From NCBI GenBank assembly GCA_024642805.1, contig JAHEAK010000444.1, forward strand, positions 1 through 5,079: DNA of 5,079 nucleotides. Reading direction: 5' to 3'. This document shows, piece by piece, positions 1-5,079 of this stretch (within the stretch, counting starts at the first letter, position 1; each line of letters starts with the position of its first letter). The translations under genes were made by a program, and so were the position numbers. A model generated the notes under the pieces. It was given only the letters and a program-made list of their open reading frames with translations, ran no database searches and was not told where the DNA came from. Source of the DNA: Kofleriaceae bacterium (GTDB taxonomy: Bacteria > Myxococcota_A > Polyangia > Haliangiales > Haliangiaceae).

Positions 1-1
1 C

Positions 2-1723
2 AAAGCCGACGACCAGCCAGCGCCCTGGGCCACGCTTCGGGTCGTCGACCTGCAACAGGGCATGGGAGGCGGCGGCGTCAATCGGCAGATGATCGCTGGT
101 GAGGACGGAGCTTTCGTGATGAAGGGCTTGCCGCGCCAAACCCTGAGCGTGCACGCCAGCAATGACACGGCCTCGAGCAAGAGCATCGACGTGGACCTCC
201 GCGCGCGCCCCAAAACCGAGAAGCTCGAGCTAGTCCTCGACCTCACCGGCGAGATTCGCGGCCACGTTGTCAACGAGGACGGTGAGCCTATCGCGGAAGC
301 GCAGGTACAAGCGGGTGCTGATTTTTGGAATCGCGAGCAGGACTCGACAGCCATCGCGCGCGGTCCAACCTTTGCCACGACGGCCGGCGATGGCAGCTTC
401 GTGTTGCGTGGTCTGCCCGAGATGCAGGTTCGCATCGTGGCCAGTCGATCACTGGGTGGCGCTGCGGGCATGGAAAAGGGCGTGGCCGCCAAGACCGGCG
501 ATCAAAACGTGCGCATTGTGCTGGCCTCGCCCGGCCGCATCGTCGGTACCATTCAGAAGAGCGATGGCACGACACCTACCTTGGCGATGGTCTCGGTTGG
601 CTGGCAAGCAGGTGTACCTACCAGCACAGGTCACTTCGAGCTCAGCGAGCTACCACCGAGCACCTACGAGCTCACGGTTCGCGGCCCCGAGTTCGCGAAC
701 ACCTATCGCTCCAAGCTTGTCGTCAAGTCGGGTGAGACCCTCGACCTTGGCACCATCACCGTCGAGAAGGGTCGCATCGTCAGCGGCCGCGTACTGCGCA
801 AGGGCAGCCCGGTAGCCGGAGCCGAGGTCGTGTTGGCCACGCAGCTCATCTCCGATGGCTCCTCTCTCACGCCACGCGAGCTCGGCGATGCCATCGACAA
901 CCAGACCAGCGTGCGCAGAACCACCACCGATGCCCGTGGCGCCTACTCCCTCTCGGGCATCGGCAAGACCGAGCTGACCATCGCCGCGGACCATGCAGAG
1001 AAAGGCCGCTCTCGTGGCCAACTGGTCGCCGCCGGTACCGAGGACCTCACCATGGATCTCACTCTCCTCGATGTCGGCAGCCTGCGCGGGCGCGTCACGC
1101 TCAACGGCCAGCCTAAAGCCAACGTCCAGGTCCTGGTCAGCTCGACCGAGACGCCAAGCCAACACATCTTGGTGATTGCGACTGACGAGCAAGGCATGTT
1201 CTTCGCCGAGCGCGTGGCTGTCGGCAGCCACAAGGTGAGCGCCATGATCCCGAGCACCGCGGCCTCGACGATGGCTGCCACCACCGTGACCATCGAGGTG
1301 GGAAAGGAAAGCGAAGCCAAGCTCGATATGCAAGAGGGCGACGTGAGCTTGCAGGTTGCGATCGTTGGCGAGAAGCAGGCCACGATCGACGCCGCACAGG
1401 TCTTCCTGTTCAAGGGTGAGGTCAGCGTCAAGACCGGCGGCGAGCTCAACAAGCTTTTCTTGAGTGCGGCGGCAGACGCGAAGATGTCCTTTGCCGCCGG
1501 CGACGGCAAAGCGCTCTTTGAAAAAGTCGCTGCGGCCGCCTACAGCGTTTGCGTGATCCCCATAAACGGCGACATGAACGACCCAGCCTTTGCACAAAAG
1601 CTACAACGCCATGTCAGTGAGATCGCGGTCTATTGCCAGCCTCTCGAGGTTCGTGCTGCGCCCGCCGAACAGCGCTATGAGGCTGTTGTACCGCCCATGA
1701 GCCCTTTGCCAGAGGAGGACTAG
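2..1723 (+). CDS. Carboxypeptidase-regulatory-like repeat protein, 5'-truncated (C-terminal 573 aa)
   Basis: The reading frame is open from the first complete codon at position 2, so the true start lies upstream; the ATG at 62 is internal, because the codons before it continue the same fold. The visible part is a chain of about six modules, each roughly 80-130 residues. They begin near visible residues 1, 81 (LTGEIRG), 176 (SPGRIVG), 256 (KGRIVSG), 357 (DVGSLRG) and 444 (QEGDVSL). Most show the signature of carboxypeptidase-regulatory-like/Cna-B-type beta sandwiches: G.I.G.V...G.P...A.V, then T...G.F.L.GLP...., then a run of alternating hydrophobic residues. The last module departs from the pattern and holds the only two cysteines, C517 and C545. 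It ends in an acidic, proline-containing tail (PPMSPLPEED). Such arrays are typically exported or surface structural proteins; no enzymatic motif is visible. Export is inferred, since the N-terminus is not seen. Family assignment is fairly sure; function is unknown. Confidence 0.85.
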   Translation, partial: KADDQPAPWATLRVVDLQQGMGGGGVNRQMIAGEDGAFVMKGLPRQTLSVHASNDTASSKSIDVDLRARPKTEKLELVLDLTGEIRGHVVNEDGEPIAEAQVQAGADFWNREQDSTAIARGPTFATTAGDGSFVLRGLPEMQVRIVASRSLGGAAGMEKGVAAKTGDQNVRIVLASPGRIVGTIQKSDGTTPTLAMVSVGWQAGVPTSTGHFELSELPPSTYELTVRGPEFANTYRSKLVVKSGETLDLGTITVEKGRIVSGRVLRKGSPVAGAEVVLATQLISDGSSLTPRELGDAIDNQTSVRRTTTDARGAYSLSGIGKTELTIAADHAEKGRSRGQLVAAGTEDLTMDLTLLDVGSLRGRVTLNGQPKANVQVLVSSTETPSQHILVIATDEQGMFFAERVAVGSHKVSAMIPSTAASTMAATTVTIEVGKESEAKLDMQEGDVSLQVAIVGEKQATIDAAQVFLFKGEVSVKTGGELNKLFLSAAADAKMSFAAGDGKALFEKVAAAAYSVCVIPINGDMNDPAFAQKLQRHVSEIAVYCQPLEVRAAPAEQRYEAVVPPMSPLPEED

Positions 1724-1815
1724 AACTCGCGCGCGCGTTGACACGGCGTGGCAGAGCGAAAGTCGGAGCACCTTTCCCCACCCCGCCAGGTCACGCTGTC
1801 CGCGCTGCACTGTGT

Positions 1816-1843
1816 TTGTTGCGAACAGTTGTGGCACTATTAA
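1816..1843 (+). promoter_or_regulatory. Possible sigma70-type promoter for the DUF695-RraB gene
   Basis: A short AT-rich island interrupts otherwise GC-rich sequence. TTGTTG (1816-1821, three of six matches to TTGACA) is followed after 16 bp by TATTAA (1838-1843, four of six matches to TATAAT). Transcription would begin near 1850, about 20 nt upstream of the TTG at 1870. It lies inside the longest possible reading frame of the downstream gene, which argues that this stretch is not coding. The match is weak and rests on composition and position only. Confidence 0.3.
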
Positions 1844-1869
1844 AGGTAGCCCCGAAGGCGGCACCAACC

Positions 1870-2667
1870 TTGCCCTCCTTTTCCGACAACCCTGACGCTT
1901 GGGACTCGTACCACACACTGGTTGACGAGTGCCCGGCGGCCATCGCTCTCGACTTCTCTGTCGGTGAGCGCGCTCCCCTGCCCGATCGCACCAACCTCTT
2001 GGCTGTGCTCATCCACATGAATGATCCGGGCGAACACGGCATGGGCGATGGCAGAGACTCCGAGGCACTTCGTCACGTCGAGCAGCAAATCGTGCTCGCT
2101 TTCGAGACCCAGATGGATGCCCTCTTCGTCGGGCGCGTGCGCAGCCAGGGGGTCTGGCAGCTCTACTTCTACGGGGCCGATGGCGAGAAGCTAGAAGAAG
2201 CCGCCACCGAGCTCCTCTCTGGCTTTTCCGGCTGGAAGCAGGAGCTGCACCTCAAGAGCGATCCTGATTGGGAAGTGTACTTCGAGCTGCTCTTTCCCGA
2301 TCGCGAGCGCTTGCAGTGGATCCAAGATCGCAAGGTGTGTGAAGCCCTCATCGAGCAAGGTGACCCCTTGGTCGTGCCAAGGCGGGTCGACCACTACGCC
2401 TACTTCGCGACCTCCGCGGATCGCCAGCGCTTCATCGACGCCACGGCCAAGGAAGACTTCGAAGTCGAAGAACTCGGTTTCGACCCAGAGGACGAGGAAC
2501 TCGCCTTCGCGGTTCAACTGCACCGCACCGAGAGTGTCGAACTCGACGCCATCCACGAGGTGGTGATGAATCTCATCGCCAGCGCCAGCGAGCACGATGG
2601 CCTCTACGATGGCTGGGAGACCTCGATTCTCACTCCCAAATCGGGCGCCAACGCCTTGCCCAATTAA
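1870..2667 (+). CDS. DUF695 and RraB (RNase E inhibitor-like) two-domain protein
   Basis: From the TTG at 1870 the protein is 265 aa and has two domains. Residues about 10-143 resemble DUF695: it opens with the typical DAWDSYHTL segment, then an LDFSV strand, DPGEHGMG, a long helix with E and Q residues, and WQLYFYG. Residues about 149-254 resemble RraB, the protein inhibitor of RNase E known from E. coli, with EQGDPLVVPRRVDHYAYF early and YDGWETSIL at the end. The protein is acidic and has no signal peptide or membrane segment in this form, so it is probably cytoplasmic. Start choice: the frame is open further upstream. TTG 1738 (309 aa) and GTG 1831 (278 aa) are alternatives, but the extra N-terminus looks non-coding and overlaps a promoter-like island. 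GAAGG at 1854-1858 sits 11 nt before TTG 1870, and DUF695 proteins usually start close to this tryptophan. Whether it binds RNase E here is inferred from family only. Confidence 0.8.
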   Translation: MPSFSDNPDAWDSYHTLVDECPAAIALDFSVGERAPLPDRTNLLAVLIHMNDPGEHGMGDGRDSEALRHVEQQIVLAFETQMDALFVGRVRSQGVWQLYFYGADGEKLEEAATELLSGFSGWKQELHLKSDPDWEVYFELLFPDRERLQWIQDRKVCEALIEQGDPLVVPRRVDHYAYFATSADRQRFIDATAKEDFEVEELGFDPEDEELAFAVQLHRTESVELDAIHEVVMNLIASASEHDGLYDGWETSILTPKSGANALPN

Positions 2668-2692
2668 GTAGGGCGAGTGGACGCTGCTTGTG

Positions 2693-2713
2693 GCTGGCGA
2701 TGGCGTTGCCAGC
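2693..2713. terminator. Small GC-rich hairpin in the convergent intergenic region
   Basis: GCTGGC at 2693-2698 pairs perfectly with GCCAGC at 2708-2713. A G-T wobble (2699/2707) extends the stem to seven pairs around a 7-nt loop. GCCAGC can alternatively pair with GCTGGC at 2732-2737. It sits 26 bp after the stop of the DUF695-RraB gene, between two converging genes, which is where a terminator is expected. No T-run follows on either strand, so it does not meet the rule for an intrinsic terminator and may be incidental. Confidence 0.2.
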
Positions 2714-2725
2714 GTGTGGCCCGAG

Positions 2726-2769
2726 CGTGTGGCTGGCCCGTGCCCATCGTGTGGCTAGCCCGTGCTCCA
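2726..2769. repeat. Degenerate 22-bp tandem repeat (two copies) with partial flanking copies
   Basis: Two adjacent 22-bp units, 2726-2747 and 2748-2769, agree at 18 of 22 positions and share the core CGTGTGGCT followed by GCCCGTGC. Shorter versions of the core occur just upstream: CGTGTGGC at 2713 and TTGTGGCTGGC at 2688. The whole array lies in the 119-bp convergent gap between the DUF695-RraB gene and the TPR gene. The second unit contains the palindrome GGCTAGCC (2753-2760). The function is unknown; it could be the remnant of a local duplication or a termination or protein-binding site. Confidence 0.6.
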
Positions 2770-2786
2770 CGAAGTAACTAGCGTGC

Positions 2787-3605
2787 CTAGGCCAGCGTGC
2801 CCTCGAGCTCGGCAGCGATCGACGCCAGCGACTCGCGCTCTTCTTGCCAGTGCCCACAGGTGCCAACGCGATCCATCAACGCAGCAATGAGCGCCATGCT
2901 CTCGTCGCGCTCGAATGAAAAGGCCAGGTGGGCAAGCGCAACAGGAACGGCGTGCTGCAGTTCCTCGGAGAGGGCATCGAAGGCGCGCCACAAGTTGTCC
3001 TGACCGTCGATCAAGAGTGCGTGTGCGTAGCGCACCGCGGCGATGGGCGCGCGATCGTGATCGGCAAGAGCCAGGCGAGCGCAGGCGCGCTCGTAGTTTG
3101 GCAAGGCATCGGCGAGCTCACCGTGGCGAACCGCGAATTCCGCGAAGGCCTCTTCGGCGAGTCCGAGGCACAGGTCCGAGTCGGCGGCTGCGATGGCGCC
3201 GTGCAGGACCTCGCGTGCTTTGTCGATGCGACCATCTCGGCTGTAGGCTTGGGCCATCTGCACACGCAGCTCGAGCACCTGCTCGGCGGGGGCGTCCGCT
3301 TGCTGCTCGGCAAGTTCCAACGCTTGGGCGAGAGCCTCGGCGGCCTCGACCTCCCGGGAGCAGGCCGCCATGAAACTGGCCAGATCGGCGAGGGCGAGAG
3401 CCTTGTCCCAACCCTCGAGAACCCGGACCGCCTGGCGCAACATGCGCTCGGCCTCGTCACTTTCGCCGTCGCTCAGCCACTGCGCAGCGGCGCTCTGCCT
3501 GGCCTCTGGCGAGCCAAGATCGATGCTGGTATCGTCTCTAGTTGCCCAGAATCGCACGACAAGCACCACGAAGATGGCAGCGATGAGCAGGCCGGCGATG
3601 AGCAT
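2787..3605 (-). CDS. N-terminally membrane-anchored TPR-like protein
   Basis: The 272-aa product begins with a hydrophobic segment (residues 2-17, LIAGLLIAAIFVVLVV) followed by arginines at 18 and 23. By the positive-inside rule this favours a single signal anchor with the bulk of the protein in the cytoplasm. The remainder is almost all alpha-helical and alanine/leucine/glutamate-rich. Helix-turn-helix units resembling degenerate tetratricopeptide repeats lie near residues 36-69, 71-104, 109-143, 147-182 and 188-220; the clearest contains AQAYSRDGRIDKAREVLHGAI. TPR arrays normally bind protein partners; the partner is not identifiable here. The start is ATG at 3605: an in-frame stop lies 9 bp further upstream (3615-3617) and no other start codon lies between. 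No good Shine-Dalgarno is present, only TGGG close to the ATG. The gene converges with the DUF695-RraB gene and diverges from the helicase gene, so it is its own transcription unit. Confidence 0.78.
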   Translation of the reverse strand: MLIAGLLIAAIFVVLVVRFWATRDDTSIDLGSPEARQSAAAQWLSDGESDEAERMLRQAVRVLEGWDKALALADLASFMAACSREVEAAEALAQALELAEQQADAPAEQVLELRVQMAQAYSRDGRIDKAREVLHGAIAAADSDLCLGLAEEAFAEFAVRHGELADALPNYERACARLALADHDRAPIAAVRYAHALLIDGQDNLWRAFDALSEELQHAVPVALAHLAFSFERDESMALIAALMDRVGTCGHWQEERESLASIAAELEGTLA

Positions 3606-3655
3606 CGGCCCAGTCTAACTCAAGCGGCCCGGGCGGTGGCTAGTCAGATAGCCCC

Positions 3656-3684
3656 TGCACAGCCTAGAAGTTACGTGCTAGTAA
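3656..3684 (+). promoter_or_regulatory. Possible helicase promoter with extended -10
   Basis: TGCACA (3656-3661, four of six to TTGACA) is separated by 17 bp from TAGTAA (3679-3684, three of six to TATAAT). TGC directly in front gives an extended -10 look. Initiation would fall near 3690, only a few bases before the ATG at 3695, making the transcript nearly leaderless. That would fit the lack of a Shine-Dalgarno sequence. The hexamer matches are weak, so this is a suggestion only. Confidence 0.22.
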
Positions 3685-3685
3685 C
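3670..3685. repeat. Short inverted repeat GTTAC-N6-GTAAC upstream of the helicase
   Basis: GTTAC at 3670-3674 and GTAAC at 3681-3685 are perfect 5-bp inverted arms around GTGCTA. The element lies in the 89-bp divergent region and ends 9 bp before the helicase ATG. It overlaps the candidate -10 element, a position suited to a repressor-binding site. It is too short to be significant without conservation. Confidence 0.25.
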
Positions 3686-3694
3686 CGCGTTCAG

Positions 3695-5079
3695 ATGTCC
3701 AGCCCCGACGTATTCGCTAATGTTCCTGCCGGTCTCGGCCCCACGCTCAAGGAGCGAGGCTTTGAAAGCCTCACCTCGATTCAAGAGGCCGTGCTTGCCA
3801 GCAACGTGGAGGGTCGGGACATTCGCGTATCCTCACAGACCGGCTCGGGCAAGACCGTGGCAATTGGTCTGGCTATCGCCGACGACCTGGTCGCGGGCAC
3901 TGAGCCAACCTCAGGCGACAAAGCGCGCCCGCAGTGCGTGCTCATCGCTCCCACTCGTGAACTGGCCGCCCAGCTCGGCGAGGAATTGCGCTGGCTCTTC
4001 CGCCCATTGCAAAAGTCGATCGCCGTCGTCACCGGCGGCACCAACATCGGTCTGGACTTCCGCGCCTTCAAGCGCAATCCCGACGTCTTGATCGGCACCC
4101 CTGGTCGACTCTTTGATCACGTGCAGCGCGGTTCCATGGATCTCTCGGGCGTGCAAGCCGTCGTGCTCGATGAAGCCGACGAGATGCTCGACATGGGTTT
4201 CCGCGACGAGCTCGAAGGCATTTTGCAAGCGACGCCGTCAGAGCGCCGCACGCACATGGTCTCGGCCACCTTCCCGCGCGAAGTGCTGGCCCTTGCCGCC
4301 CGCTATCAAAAGGACGCCGTCACCATTCAGGGCAGTGATCCCAAGACGGCCAACACCGATATCACCCACATCGCTCACGACATCCGCATGGGTGATCGCA
4401 CCGATGGTCTCATCAACGTTCTGCTTGCCGAACCTGACGAGCGCACTCTGGTCTTCGTTCGTACTCGCCTGGCAACCACCGAGGTGGCGACAAGCCTGAC
4501 CTCGGCCGGCTTCAAGGCCTTTCCCCTCAACGGCGAGATGGGTCAACGAGAGCGCACCGCCACTCTGGACGCCTTCCGCAGTGGCAAGGTCCAGCTGCTC
4601 ATCGCCACCGACGTGGCCGCGCGCGGTCTCGACATTCAGGGCGTCAATCGCATCGTGCACTACGACCTGCCCGAGAACCCCGAGGCCTTCACGCACCGCA
4701 GCGGTCGCACAGGTCGTGCCGGCGCCAAGGGCACCAGCATTCTCTTCGTGCCGCCCGGCGGTCAGCGCAAGGCCGAGTACCTTGCTCGTGCCGCCAAGAT
4801 CCAGATCAGCTCCGAGCCCATTCCCTCGGTGCGCGAGATCCAGGAAGGTGCAGATGCTCGCCTCATCGCCTCCTTCTCCAGCGAGTCCAAGAGCGACGAG
4901 CGGCTAACCCGCCTGGCCGGAAAACTCCTCGAGGACAAAGAGCCACAGGAGGTCGTCGCCGAGCTCTTGGCTCGTATGAACATCGCCGGCCCATGCCAGC
5001 CTCGTCATATCCAGCAGCCGCGTTCTGCCAACAAGCAAGATCGCTACGAGAGCCGCGGCGCGCACAGCCAGGGCGGCAA
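3695..5079 (+). CDS. DEAD-box ATP-dependent RNA helicase, DeaD/CsdA-like, 3'-truncated
   Basis: 461 codons run from ATG 3695 to the window edge without a stop. Every DEAD-box motif is present: Q motif around F23 and Q30; motif I SSQTGSGKT (46-54); Ia PTRELAAQ (86-93); GG (114-115); Ib TPGR (135-138); motif II DEAD (159-162); III SAT (190-192); IV LVFVRTR (252-258); V ATDVAARGLDI (304-314); VI HRSGRTGRAG (334-343). So both RecA-like domains are complete and the ATPase should be active, unwinding short RNA duplexes in ribosome assembly or mRNA turnover. After residue 375 comes a helical region (IPSVREIQEGADARL ... VVAELLARM), as in DeaD/CsdA, then a polar tail. A DbpA-type RNA-binding domain may follow outside the window. 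The start is fixed by an in-frame stop at 3665-3667, with no other start codon between; no Shine-Dalgarno is visible. The DEAD-box family is certain; the DeaD subgroup is likely. Confidence 0.95.
   Translation, partial: MSSPDVFANVPAGLGPTLKERGFESLTSIQEAVLASNVEGRDIRVSSQTGSGKTVAIGLAIADDLVAGTEPTSGDKARPQCVLIAPTRELAAQLGEELRWLFRPLQKSIAVVTGGTNIGLDFRAFKRNPDVLIGTPGRLFDHVQRGSMDLSGVQAVVLDEADEMLDMGFRDELEGILQATPSERRTHMVSATFPREVLALAARYQKDAVTIQGSDPKTANTDITHIAHDIRMGDRTDGLINVLLAEPDERTLVFVRTRLATTEVATSLTSAGFKAFPLNGEMGQRERTATLDAFRSGKVQLLIATDVAARGLDIQGVNRIVHYDLPENPEAFTHRSGRTGRAGAKGTSILFVPPGGQRKAEYLARAAKIQISSEPIPSVREIQEGADARLIASFSSESKSDERLTRLAGKLLEDKEPQEVVAELLARMNIAGPCQPRHIQQPRSANKQDRYESRGAHSQGG

Noticed and set aside
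650..1597. Minus-strand 315-codon open frame opposite the repeat protein
   Set aside because: It is a mirror of a GC-rich coding sequence, rich in His, Gly, Asp and Ala, with no recognisable motif. The plus-strand frame shows repeated beta-sandwich modules.
1711..1718. AGAGGAGG as a strong Shine-Dalgarno for a downstream gene
   Set aside because: It encodes the acidic end (E-E-D) of the repeat protein, and no start codon in a long frame lies 5-12 nt downstream.
1738..1766. Perfect TTGACA hexamer at 1738-1743 as a promoter
   Set aside because: At 16-18 bp spacing the downstream sequence is GC-rich (AGTCGG) and has no -10 character.
1817..1827. TGTT-GCG-AACA inverted repeat as a LexA-type or other operator
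   Set aside because: Arms of only 4 bp, and it does not fit the GAAC-N4-GTTC LexA pattern. Such short palindromes are expected by chance.
2668..2786. CRISPR-like array
   Set aside because: Units are directly adjacent without spacers, only two full copies exist, and no cas gene is present.
2928..4091. Plus-strand 387-codon open frame spanning the TPR gene, the divergent gap and the start of the helicase
   Set aside because: Its first part is antisense to the TPR gene and its last part is an out-of-frame reading of the helicase. It crosses the promoter region and shows no domain pattern, whereas both real genes have clear features.
4113..4907. Two plus-strand frames (4113-4499, 4581-4907) and minus-strand frames within the helicase
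   Set aside because: All lie inside the helicase, whose own frame carries every DEAD-box motif without interruption. These are out-of-frame shadows, not signs of a frameshift.

Overview
This is a GC-rich (roughly 60%), densely coded bacterial stretch. It holds four protein genes, two of them cut by the window edges. The content suggests a member of the Myxococcota or another deltaproteobacterial-type lineage: a long secreted-type protein built from carboxypeptidase-regulatory-like repeats, a membrane-anchored TPR protein, and sparse Shine-Dalgarno signals. That placement is inference from gene style only; no taxonomic marker is present.

Layout. Positions 2-1723 (+) carry the C-terminal part of a multi-module carboxypeptidase-regulatory-like (beta-sandwich) protein whose start lies upstream of the window. 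About 150 bp later, a two-domain DUF695 + RraB protein follows on the same strand (1870-2667, with possible earlier starts). A short convergent intergenic region (2668-2786) contains a degenerate 22-bp tandem repeat, a small GC-rich hairpin and several CTAG tetramers. The minus-strand gene at 2787-3605 encodes an N-terminally membrane-anchored TPR-like protein. A divergent 89-bp intergenic region (3606-3694) separates it from a DEAD-box RNA helicase (3695 to the right edge, plus strand, 461 codons visible). The helicase has all the classic motifs and no stop codon before the window ends.

Functional reading. Two of the four genes belong to RNA-metabolism families: an RraB-type domain (regulator of RNase E in Enterobacteria) and a DeaD/CsdA-like RNA helicase. 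They are separated by an oppositely oriented gene, so they are not one operon, and any joint role is only a suggestion. I see no mobile element, CRISPR array, tRNA, rRNA or recognisable defence system. The window looks mostly like ordinary chromosome. The points most worth a second look are the DUF695-RraB fusion, the cysteine pair in the last module of the repeat protein, the promoter-like AT-rich island inside the maximal reading frame of the RraB gene, and the repeat and CTAG clustering around the TPR gene.
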